A stretch of DNA of 64,000 nucleotides from UBA4582 sp002389265 (lineage in GTDB: Bacteria; Pseudomonadota; Gammaproteobacteria; Pseudomonadales; Azotimanducaceae): NCBI GenBank assembly GCA_943788825.1, contig CALSRT010000004.1, forward strand, positions 1 to 64,000, written 5' to 3'. The notes under the pieces are model-generated. The model did no database searches. It saw only the letters and a program-made list of their open reading frames with translations, and was not told where the DNA came from. Below are positions 1 through 8,224 of this stretch, piece by piece. The translations under genes were made by a program, and so were the position numbers. How positions within the stretch are numbered: the stretch's first letter is position 1; every line of letters starts with the position of its first letter.

Positions 1-1
1 C

Positions 2-316
2 AAATTGCGCGTGATGCGCGTGCTCGAGGGTGACCCCACCGCGAGTCAGCGCCAAATCGCCGCTGAACTCGGCGTCAGCCTCGGCGGCATCAACTTTTGC
101 CTGAAAGCCCTCGCCGAGAAAGGTCTGATCAAGATCGGTAATTTTGCACGTGCTGAACGCAAGTTGGGCTATGCCTATATCCTGACGCCGGCCGGCGTCA
201 ACGAGAAAGCGCAGCTGACCGCGAGATTCCTGAAACGCAAACTCAATGAATACGAAGCATTGCGGGAAGAAATCGCCCTGCTACAGCGTGAAATCAACAA
301 CAGCAGCGAAGCCTGA
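2..316 (+). CDS. MarR-type EPS-associated transcriptional regulator, 5' end cut by window edge
   Basis: The reading frame is open to the left edge, so the true start lies outside the window; the visible part is about 104 residues. A winged-helix core is visible (SQRQIAAELGVSLG, then CLKALAEKGLIK), followed by a wing segment (YAYILTPAGVNEKAQ) and a C-terminal Arg/Lys/Glu-rich helix (residues ~70-100) that probably dimerises. This order matches the short MarR-like proteins encoded near exopolysaccharide clusters, which are about 105-110 aa. Role in EPS gene control is inferred from the family; no EPS genes are in the window, but they could lie to the left. The gene is convergent with the oxidoreductase at 350-2591. 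Confidence 0.75.
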   Translation, partial: KLRVMRVLEGDPTASQRQIAAELGVSLGGINFCLKALAEKGLIKIGNFARAERKLGYAYILTPAGVNEKAQLTARFLKRKLNEYEALREEIALLQREINNSSEA

Positions 317-329
317 GCGCAGGCTTCGC
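306..329. terminator. Hairpin between convergent genes
   Basis: A perfect 9-bp inverted repeat (GCGAAGCCT / AGGCTTCGC, 6-nt loop) overlaps the stop codon of the regulator and precedes the stop of the convergent oxidoreductase. There is no clear T-tract on either side, so an intrinsic terminator is plausible but unproven. Confidence 0.45.
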
Positions 330-349
330 CACTACCGTTCACACTAGTG

Positions 350-2591
350 TCAGGCGAGCTTAAAGCCTTGCTCGCTGAGCGGCATTGATCGAATACGCAC
401 ACCGGTTGCTGTATAGATGGCGTTGGTAATCGCTGGCGCCAAAGGCGGCAACGCGGGCTCACCCAATCCAGTCGATCGATTGTCGCTCTGCAGGAAGTGC
501 ACATCGATCTCTGGCGTCGACGCGATACGCATGACCGGGTAATCATCAAAATTGTTCTGCTGAATCACGCCGTTCTGCATTGTAATCTGCTGCAGTGCCA
601 TGGCACTAAGTCCATCAATCACAGCGCCCTGAACCTGGCTTGTCGCACCACTCATATTGATAATAGGGCCCACATCAACGGCTACAGTCACTTTGTTGAC
701 TCGAAAGTTTCGGTTTTTTATCCACAGTGACTTCAGCAATCTCGGCCACATGAGCCGCATGGCAAAAATAGAACGCGAACCCCAGCCCAGTTCCCGCTGG
801 CATAGTCCTTCCCCAGCCCGCCTTAGCGGCCACCAACTTGATCACATCAATGGCACGACCGGTGTTCAGTGAATTCACATTGCCCTCTTCAATCCAACGC
901 CGGGAGCCTAAGAGTTCGAGCATGAATTCCACGTGGTCGCGATCTGCCAGCACCGCCAACTCATGAATAAAACTTTGCTCAACGAACGCATTCGTATTCG
1001 ATCCAGGCGCGCGCCAAGCGCCACAGGGAGTATTCACCGGCATCATTGTTTGCGTCACGCGGGCATTGTCCAGCGCTGCCATGGAAAATTCATTACCCCG
1101 CAGACCTGAGCCAATGACTGGCTTGCCGTTATGAGCAAAGCCAATGTAGTGCTGGTCCCACGCCTTAAGTTTACCGTTAGCGTCCAGTGCAGCTTTCATG
1201 TTTTCAAAGCCACCCACTCTGAAAAAATCATTGTGAATATCGTCAGTCCGAGTCCACGTCAACTTCACCGGCAAGCCCGCACGATAGGAAATCGCCATCG
1301 CTTCTGCAGCAAAGTCGTGCACGGCCCGTCGGCCAAACGCTCCACCCATGCGCGTCAGCGTGACATTGACATTGTCCTGCTTGACGCCAAGTAGGTTCTC
1401 CGCAATTTCTTTCACTTGGGCCGGAAACTGGCTAGGAATCCACACCGCCAAAGTATCGCCTTGTCCATCACTGCCTTTTCGATAGTCTGCGGTACAATTC
1501 ATCGGCTCCAGACAAACATGGGCCACATAAGGAAACTGATAAAAAGCCTCGTAAACCTGATTAGCCTTATCACTCAACTCTGCATCAACTGTGGCCCCTT
1601 CAAGGCTCACCTGACCACCACCTTCCCTGGCAATTTTTTTCGCCTCGGCGACCATCTGCAACCAATCATCGCTGGAGGCTGAGGTCTCGTCCCAAGCAAC
1701 TTTGAGCTTACTTTTTGCATCAAATACTGCCCAGGTATCTTCGCCAATAATCGCAACGCCACCGCGCAGGACGGCCAGGCCCTCCAGAAACGCTCTTGAA
1801 GCCAAGCCGGACCTGTCATCGGGCTCAAGAATAAACGCATCAATAATGCCCGGTAGCTGCTTGACTTCCGCCGCATTGAAACTGATCGCCCTGCCTCCCA
1901 CTCGAGGACACCGCGTGTAGGACGCATACTTCATACCGTCCAGGTCTACATCAATACCAAATTCCGATTGGCCGGTGACGATCGCGAGATTATCTACGCC
2001 GCCAATCGAGGTACCGATAATGGTGTAGGCTCGCGGATCTTTATAGGACAGCGTCGCCGGATCAGGAATAGGCTGGCGCACTGCCAATGCGGCGAGCTCC
2101 CCAAAGGTGAGGCTTTGACCTGACGTATGAACTACGGTGCTCTCTCGAGCCATGAGATCCTGACGTTCAACCTCCATCGATTCAGATGCTGCACCAATCA
2201 ACATTTCTCGGGCTGATGCACCCATCTGCCGCATCATGTCAAAATTGCGAGGAATCGATGTTGAGCCACCCGCCCCCTGTGAGCCATATTTACTGGCATT
2301 AATGGGCGCCTGCAGCACCACGACATCTTCCCATTTGGCCCCCATCTCTTCGGCGATAATCATCGGCAATGAGGTTTTTATGCCCTGTCCCATTTCTGGA
2401 TTCGCTGAATAAATAGTGATCCTGCCGTCAGAGGCGATTTGCACATAAACATTGAGTTCCTTGGACCCCACGAGCGTACCAAGATCCTGCCCCAATACGG
2501 AAGTCGGCAGACTCAGCTCCAGCATCAAACCACCACCAGCGAGGGCTGAGGCCTTGAGGAAACCGCGGCGATTCATTTGATTGATATTCAT
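350..2591 (-). pseudogene. Molybdopterin-binding oxidoreductase large subunit (IorB/aldehyde oxidase type), frameshifted
   Basis: This is the catalytic subunit of a molybdenum hydroxylase (isoquinoline 1-oxidoreductase/aldehyde dehydrogenase family). The start is ATG at 2591, overlapping the small subunit stop (ATGA), with AAGGAG just upstream. The N-terminus carries a twin-arginine signal (NRRGFLKASALAGG), so export by Tat is likely. Molybdopterin-binding motifs are visible (GGAFGRRAVHDF; APGSNTNAFVEQSF), and the family's C-terminal GLGEP motif with the catalytic Glu is present but in another frame. The frame breaks at an A6 run (T6 at 714-719 on the + strand): with five A residues the protein would read on as TVDKNRNFRVNKVTVAVD to the stop at 350, giving about 746 aa. 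Either a single-base homopolymer error or a real mutation removing the last ~120 residues, including the catalytic Glu. Confidence 0.85.
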
Positions 2592-3106
2592 TCGGCAGCT
2601 CCTTTGCTTGTCAGGTTGTTGGCAACAGGCGCGGCCGTACTCGCAGCATTGTAGTAAGAGGCGGCCGTATGAATCGCGGCGCGAATTCTGACATAAGTAC
2701 CACAGCGACAATAATTGCCGGCCATGGCGCCATCAATTTCAGCATCTGTCGGCTTACGGTTGGCAGCCAGCAGCGCGGCGGCGCTCATAATCTGGCCCGA
2801 TTGGCAGTAGCCGCATTGTGGCACATCATGTTCAATCCAGGCGCTCTGTAAGGGATGCAACTCACCCCCTTGGCTCAGTCCTTCAATGGTCGTCACTGGA
2901 CCTGACACGCCGGCAACAGGCAGCATACAAGAACGCACCGGCTGACCGTTAACATGCACCGTGCACGCACCACACTGGGCAATACCACAACCAAATTTTG
3001 TGCCCTTTAATTTCAGTTTGTCCCGTAACACCCACAACAGCGGCATATCCGGGCTCGCCTCAAATTGACGTGCCTCACCGTTTACCATCAATTGGTATTT
3101 AGTCAT
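2588..3106 (-). CDS. 2Fe-2S iron-sulfur small subunit of molybdenum hydroxylase (IorA type)
   Basis: 172 aa. The N-terminal half has the plant-type ferredoxin cluster motif (CGIAQCGACTVHVNG, with a further Cys in RSCMLPV), and the C-terminal half has the second 2Fe-2S motif (CGYCQSGQIMSAA and CRCGTYVRIRAAI). This is the normal two-cluster layout that carries electrons from the molybdenum site. It is the first gene of a two-gene operon and overlaps the large subunit by ATGA, which suggests translational coupling. No separate FAD subunit is nearby, as in IorAB-type enzymes where a periplasmic cytochrome or membrane acceptor is used. Substrate (aldehyde or N-heterocycle) cannot be told from sequence. 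Confidence 0.9.
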   Translation of the reverse strand: MTKYQLMVNGEARQFEASPDMPLLWVLRDKLKLKGTKFGCGIAQCGACTVHVNGQPVRSCMLPVAGVSGPVTTIEGLSQGGELHPLQSAWIEHDVPQCGYCQSGQIMSAAALLAANRKPTDAEIDGAMAGNYCRCGTYVRIRAAIHTAASYYNAASTAAPVANNLTSKGAAE

Positions 3107-3291
3107 GGTTTTCTCATTCTCCTGTAGGCCGGCTTCGCCGACGAGATAAAAGGCAACTCGACAACGCTAGACCATCGACAACAAGCCACCTGGCAAAACA
3201 GCCATTGGACTACAATAGCTTACAATGGCTAGCGGCGCTTGATTGAACGACCAGCGGGTGTCTCGCTATTGCTGGGTCAAGGCAGTTTAGC

Positions 3292-4389
3292 CTAAGGTTT
3301 TACGCGGATCAGCTTGCCGGTCTCGCTGTCTGTCAGCAGGTACAGAAAGCCATCGGGCCCGACCCTGACGTCTCGAATTCGCGCGTCCAGCTCTGAGAAC
3401 AAGGGTTCTTCTGCCACCAATTGACCATCCTCCATATCGATTCGTCTGACTTCTTTATCAACCAACGCACCGACAAACAAGTCGCCCCGCCAAGCGGGAA
3501 AGGCGTCGCCCTCATACAGCGCAAAACCGGAGGGCGCGATACTGGGCACCCAGTACTTCAACGGCTGCTCCATGCCTGGCGCTTGCTGGAACGGCGAAAC
3601 ATAGGCGCCAGAGTAATTAATACCGTAGGTAATGGCTGGCCAACCGTAGTTCTTGCCAGGCTCTATACGGTTGATTTCATCGCCGCCCTGAGGACCATGC
3701 TCGTGGTTATAGACAGTGTTTGTGGTTGTATCAACCACAAGCCCCTGGGTGTTTCGGTGACCATAAGACCACACATACGGATTGCCGGCTTTACCATCAG
3801 CAAAAGGATTGTCAGCGGGGGCAGAACCGTCCTTGTTCAGACGTATGATCTTGCCCAGTTGGCTGAAGGTGTCCTGCGCCGCTTCCCGATAGTCGAATCC
3901 GTCACCTGTCGCGAGCACAATCGTACCATCGGCGAGCTGTACCATTTTGCCCCCAAAGTGCGCACCCGCTGCCTTGGTCGGCGATGCGGTGAACAGGACT
4001 TCAGTGTTTTCCAGTCCCGACTCACCTAATGTCGCCTTCACGATACGAGTCGCATTGGCATCAAGGGTGCCCCAGGCGAATGACAGATACACCGTTCTGT
4101 TATCCGTAAAGTCTTGATCCAACATGATGTCGAAGTAGCCACCCTGGCCCTCCACCAAGGGTTCGGGCGTACCACTAAGCGGTTCACTCACATCACCATC
4201 TTTGGAGACTCGGAGCAGATCGCCCGGACGAGTGGCCACCAGATAATTGCCATCTGGCAGAAAGGCGATAGACCAGGGAAAGTTAAGGTCTTCGGCAACG
4301 GTTTCCAGTTGGTAATCTGCCTGTGCGGGGAGAACTGACAGTGCTAACAATGGTGTCATTAACAGGGCGACAAGGTAGCGAGATATCAT
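3292..4389 (-). CDS. PQQ-dependent aldose sugar dehydrogenase, periplasmic
   Basis: 365 aa with a Sec signal peptide (about residues 1-24, ending in PAQA). The body is the beta-propeller soluble glucose/sorbosone dehydrogenase fold: LNFPWSIAFLPDG at the start, GGKMVQLADGTIVLATGDG, the YVWSYGHRNTQGL segment, and HEHGPQGGDEIN followed by GKNYGWP, which hold calcium and PQQ-binding residues in the family. It would oxidise aldose sugars in the periplasm and pass electrons to the respiratory chain. Length is close to E. coli YliI/Asd (about 370 aa). No PQQ synthesis genes are in the window. It is transcribed in the same direction as the oxidoreductase operon downstream, separated by about 185 bp. 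Confidence 0.9.
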   Translation of the reverse strand: MISRYLVALLMTPLLALSVLPAQADYQLETVAEDLNFPWSIAFLPDGNYLVATRPGDLLRVSKDGDVSEPLSGTPEPLVEGQGGYFDIMLDQDFTDNRTVYLSFAWGTLDANATRIVKATLGESGLENTEVLFTASPTKAAGAHFGGKMVQLADGTIVLATGDGFDYREAAQDTFSQLGKIIRLNKDGSAPADNPFADGKAGNPYVWSYGHRNTQGLVVDTTTNTVYNHEHGPQGGDEINRIEPGKNYGWPAITYGINYSGAYVSPFQQAPGMEQPLKYWVPSIAPSGFALYEGDAFPAWRGDLFVGALVDKEVRRIDMEDGQLVAEEPLFSELDARIRDVRVGPDGFLYLLTDSETGKLIRVKP

Positions 4390-4454
4390 TTAGTCTGTCT
4401 CTATCGTAGAATTCCACTCATTATACGCAGTCGCAACCAGATCAGGACAGAAAA

Positions 4455-4896
4455 ATGACAAGAACCATCGGCGCCTTCCTTGTGGCAGTTATCGGTACCT
4501 ATATCTTAGGTGTTTTTGTTCATTGGTCAGGGCAACCTCGCCAACGTCGCCGAGATGGGCCTGACTGTCGAATTCAGCGACCGATTAGATACCCTGCTCC
4601 ATGACCTGACCCATATGACGGCTATTTATCTGCCGCTGGTCACCGTCAGCTCGATTATCGCCTTCTCAGTAGCCGCTGCCATCATTCGGCTGACGCCGAA
4701 CCTGCGCCTGATTGGCTACGTCTCTGCAGGCTTTGTTGCGCTGATTGCGTTACATCTCATCATGAAAATGGTTTTGGGCCTGACCGGAGTTGCACCGACT
4801 CGAACCATCATGGGGCTTATTGCCCAAGGTGCCGCTGGTGCATTCGGCGGCTATCTGTTCCATATTTTGACGCTGAAAAAGTCAGCGCAGCCTTAA
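4455..4896 (+). pseudogene. Small multi-pass membrane protein, frameshifted near the N-terminus
   Basis: ATG at 4455 begins a good N-terminal membrane segment (TRTIGAFLVAVIGTYILG), but this frame then turns into an unlikely Arg-rich stretch, while the next frame carries a clean membrane protein (GNLANVAEMGLTVEFSD, then three more hydrophobic segments). Removing one T from the T5 run at about 4513-4517 joins the two into about 147 residues with four membrane segments. Hydrophobic segments lie at about residues 3-22, 55-75, 82-105 and 115-135 of the joined product. No function is known. It diverges from the sugar dehydrogenase (66 bp between starts). Function unknown; the broken frame may be a sequencing error. 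Confidence 0.6.
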
Positions 4897-4979
4897 ATAC
4901 AACGCCGACCCTCAACGCTACTCGCCAGGCATACCATTGCCTACCTATCCTGCCGGTTGCGTTCGCAGAGTTGACTGGT

Positions 4980-5023
4980 GATTCAATCAGTCTCCAATCA
5001 GTCTCCAATCAATCTCCAATTAA
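4980..5023. repeat. 11-bp tandem repeat x4 across the stop codon of the serine hydrolase
   Basis: Four copies of an 11-bp unit (consensus TCTCCAATCAG; the outer copies are imperfect). On the minus strand TGA recurs every 11 bp, so stops fall in all three frames; the real stop at 5009-5011 is one of them. Confidence 0.85.
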
Positions 5024-6281
5024 GGCCTGATAAACCCGGCTTCGCAGCTCACGGCGAATAGGGTAAGTAGAGGATGGCATCAACTGGGTCAGAAAGATCA
5101 CGTACAAATCTTCCTCTGGGTCAATCCAAAAGAACGTACTCGCCGCGCCACCCCAGTGGTGCTCACCTACTGATGTGATGATATGCGCCTTCACGGGATC
5201 CAGCACAACAGCAAAACCAAGACCGAAGCCGATGCCATCGTAGCTGGTTTCACTCCATACCGGCTGCCCCATATCTGCCATGTCACTATTATTCGGCAAC
5301 TGATTAGTCCGCATAAACTCAACGGTTTTTCTGCCCAGCAGTCGCTGCCCGTCGAGCTCACCTGTGTTCAGCAACATCTGGCAGAACCTGGCATAGTCAG
5401 ACATGGTTGACACCAGCCCACCGCCGCCGGAAAACACCGACGCCGGATTGAAGTAGCTGCTTTTCGCGGAACCTTCCTGCAACTTGAGGCCAATGGGTTT
5501 TGGTCCGGCGAGCGCGTCTGCAGATTTCGCGACATTACTCATATCAGCGCCGGACAGGGGCGAATAAAGCGCGGCGAACCGAGCCTGATTCTCCGGTTTG
5601 ACATGAAACCCTGTATCCACCATTTGCAGCGGCGCAAATATTCGCCGTTGAAAGAAATCCTGCAGTGACATTCCAGACCAGACTTCTACCAAGCGACCCA
5701 ACACATCAGTGGCAATACTGTAGTTCCACTGCGAACCCGGTTGGCAGATCAGCGGAATAGCCGCAGCTCGCTTTACCCATTCCGCCAGGTCCGTTACATC
5801 GCTCGGCTGGCCTACTCCCGAATTGCGATATGCCTCGTCAACAACATTGGCCTGCATGAACCCATAGGTTAAGCCCGACGTGTGCGTCATCAGATGCTGC
5901 ACGGTCATGGGTGTGTCCTGAGGATAGGTTTGATCAAGGCTGGCATTCCCCCCCCGCCCACACTCTGGTCTCGAGGAACTCAGGCAAATACAGTGCTACC
6001 GGGTCATCTAGCTGGAAGCAGCCTTCTTCGTACAGCATCATGGCGGCCACGGTCGTGATCGGCTTGGTCATGGAATAGGCTCGAACGACGGTGTCATTGG
6101 CAAAGGGCTTACCGACTTCCATATCGGCGGCGCCGCTACATTGCTGATACACAATCTCACCATGGCGAGCCACCAGGGCACTGCAACCGGCCAATCGATT
6201 TGAACTCACCTGCTGCTCCAGCCAGGTTGTGATTCTCTCCAGTCGCTCAGATGACATTCCAACAGCTTCAGCTTTAGTCAC
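5009..6281 (-). pseudogene. Serine hydrolase (class C beta-lactamase/esterase fold), frameshifted
   Basis: About 424 aa once joined. The GTG at 6281 is chosen as start because GGGAG lies 6 bases upstream; a TTG at 6299 is also possible. The first part holds the active-site tetrad YSMTKP (Ser nucleophile and Lys), and the second part holds YSIATDVLG, where the family has its Tyr, and a late HHWGGAASTFFWIDP segment. The frame breaks at a G8 run (C8 on the + strand, 5948-5955): seven G would give WAGGNASLDQTYPQDTP and join both parts. The protein is a paralogue of the intact gene at 24009-25178. No signal peptide is seen, so a cytoplasmic esterase or peptidase-like role is more likely than antibiotic hydrolysis. 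The 3' end is made of an 11-bp tandem repeat. Confidence 0.8.
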
Positions 6282-6372
6282 ACTTTTCTCCCAGGGCAAT
6301 ATAGAGTTTCAAAAAGCATTATTCATGGCAAACTCATCCCAGACAAGGAACAATTCCCAAGGAGGGGAGCCG

Positions 6373-7509
6373 ATGAGCCAAACACAAGTCTACGCTAGCA
6401 ACCTGAATTACACCGGTAAGAACAAGACCATCCTGGTATTTCTTGACGGCACCTGGAACGATGAAAATGGCCATGACGGTGATGGTGTCACCACCAATAT
6501 CTTTCGCCTGTTCAGCTCGATAGCGGGCAATCTCAACACCACCAATATCCCCTTCGTCAAAACTCACACGGAACATACCGCGCTTTACTTTCGAGGCGTC
6601 GGTAACGACGAAGACCATGGGATTGTCGGAACCTTTTACGGTGGTATCTTCGGTGCCGGAGAAAAACGTATCCGGGATAATGCCTACTGTGAAATTCTTC
6701 GGCACTACAACAATGGTGATCGAATCGTCGTTATTGGCTTCAGCCGCGGCGCCGCCTGCGCAAGATTGCTCGCGTCAAAACTCGAAAAGCATGGCATCAA
6801 GCGCAAGTTGGAAGTCACCTACAGGAAGCACAACGGCGCGAACTTTTTTCTGAAATACAAAAACATCGACGAGGACTATGTGGAAGTCGACGTTGAATTT
6901 CTGGGCTTGTTCGATACTGTCGGCGCCTTCGGCATACCATTGAATCTGCCAGGCTTACCCTTCCAGAAACTCAATCTGTTCAAAAACCTGGAACTCGCCA
7001 AGAACGTCAAGCAAGCGGTTCACTGTGTCGCAATCGACGAGAGTCGCGAGCCCTTTATCCCCACCCTATGCAATAAAGCCACTCACGTCGACGAAGTCTG
7101 GTTTGCTGGCGTGCATGCGGACATTGGCGGCGGCTACAAATATGCAGAGCTGGGCAAAATATCACTGGCTTATATGGTCGACAAACTCAACGCTGCGCTG
7201 CCAGACTCACCTATTCGTTATGATCAGCCTGAACTGCAGAAGCATACAGCGTATTCCTTGGCGGAAGATGAAATCCGCATGCACTATCATGGCGACGGCA
7301 TAAAACATAACCCCAGGGAAATTTATGTCTCGGTCGATAACGAACGATCCAGCTATAAACCCAAGGTCCATCACTCTGTTGCACAGCTGCTGAAGTCGAG
7401 CAAGGTTTCAGTCGCCGAGCACTTTGAAAGTTTTACCACGGTGACGCCTGTCATCTATCAGCCGGGGAACTTGCATGCCCTCGTCCCGCCGCTGAAACTG
7501 GTTAGATAG
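6373..7509 (+). CDS. DUF2235 alpha/beta hydrolase domain protein
   Basis: 378 aa from ATG 6373, chosen because AAGGAGG lies 7-13 bases upstream; an in-frame ATG at 6325 lacks such a site. The start of the fold (TILVFLDGTWNDENG) and the nucleophile elbow GFSRGA are typical of DUF2235, which includes type VI secretion phospholipase effectors and uncharacterised cytosolic proteins. WFAGVHADIGGGY with the conserved Asp-rich/His segment is also typical. No VgrG, PAAR or immunity gene is next to it, so effector status is not supported here. It is divergent from the serine hydrolase (91 bp). Confidence 0.8.
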   Translation: MSQTQVYASNLNYTGKNKTILVFLDGTWNDENGHDGDGVTTNIFRLFSSIAGNLNTTNIPFVKTHTEHTALYFRGVGNDEDHGIVGTFYGGIFGAGEKRIRDNAYCEILRHYNNGDRIVVIGFSRGAACARLLASKLEKHGIKRKLEVTYRKHNGANFFLKYKNIDEDYVEVDVEFLGLFDTVGAFGIPLNLPGLPFQKLNLFKNLELAKNVKQAVHCVAIDESREPFIPTLCNKATHVDEVWFAGVHADIGGGYKYAELGKISLAYMVDKLNAALPDSPIRYDQPELQKHTAYSLAEDEIRMHYHGDGIKHNPREIYVSVDNERSSYKPKVHHSVAQLLKSSKVSVAEHFESFTTVTPVIYQPGNLHALVPPLKLVR

Positions 7510-7738
7510 CTCGACGTGACCTGACAGTAAGATGATGGCAAAACGCAGCAATAGATGGCAGGTCTCCGTTATCCGGCTATCTGCTGATTTTCAATACCGT
7601 TACGCTACATGCTTGTTCATTGGCATGGGGACGTATGATGGGTATGGGTGCGTAAGATGGCCGATAGATGCCTACCATTCTTGACTCGTTATGGTAGTCT
7701 TCGCACGCTCACGTATTCAGGTCCCTGGCTCGCATCTT

Positions 7739-8155
7739 ATGACGATGGTTTCAAACAGATCTCGCTCGTTGATCGCACTGTTCGCGATTTTGTTGCTGCT
7801 CGTGCCCGCGCTATTGCCGCAGGGCATGATGCTGGCGCGAGACAACGCGCTTGGTCAGATCGAAATTACATTGTGTTCCGGCATCGGTGGCCGCAATGTC
7901 TGGCTCGATCTGGATACCGGCCGTTTCTCCGATAGCCTGCCACCAGACCATACACAAGGCGATGAAGCTGAACACGCCACAAGCAATCAGCTTTGTTCTT
8001 TTGCTGTGGTCGCGGCCGTGGTGCTACCCGGCAGCCCACCAGTCGGATCTGATTTCGCGACCTTTTACCTACCCACTACTATTGCGCCAGCGCAGCCAGC
8101 TAGCCAATTTCGTGGTGGCCGCCTACCGCCCCGAGGACCCCCGTTGATAAGTTGA
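7739..8155 (+). CDS. DUF2946-like small exported protein
   Basis: 138 aa from the ATG at 7739. A hydrophobic segment (IALFAILLLLVPALLPQG, residues ~10-28) is followed by a short Cys-containing stretch (EITLCSGIGG, later NQLCSFAVV) and a second hydrophobic run, ending in RLPPRGPP. This is the pattern of DUF2946 proteins, which often sit beside copper or heme related TonB receptors. The gene lies 69 bp before such a receptor in the same direction and is probably in its operon. Function is unknown; a role in metal uptake is inference from the neighbour. Confidence 0.65.
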   Translation: MTMVSNRSRSLIALFAILLLLVPALLPQGMMLARDNALGQIEITLCSGIGGRNVWLDLDTGRFSDSLPPDHTQGDEAEHATSNQLCSFAVVAAVVLPGSPPVGSDFATFYLPTTIAPAQPASQFRGGRLPPRGPPLIS

Positions 8156-8224
8156 TCAGTCTTTTTTCAATAGAGCTTTTTTGACTGCGCACCTGCTGCG
8201 CTATTTCATCGACGGAGATAACTC

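Noticed and set aside
6325..6372. Upstream ATG (6325) as start of the DUF2235 protein
   Set aside because: No ribosome site before it, and the AAGGAGG before 6373 is strong and well spaced.
6373..7509. DUF2235 protein as a type VI secretion effector
   Set aside because: No VgrG, PAAR, Hcp or immunity-like gene nearby; the domain alone is not enough.
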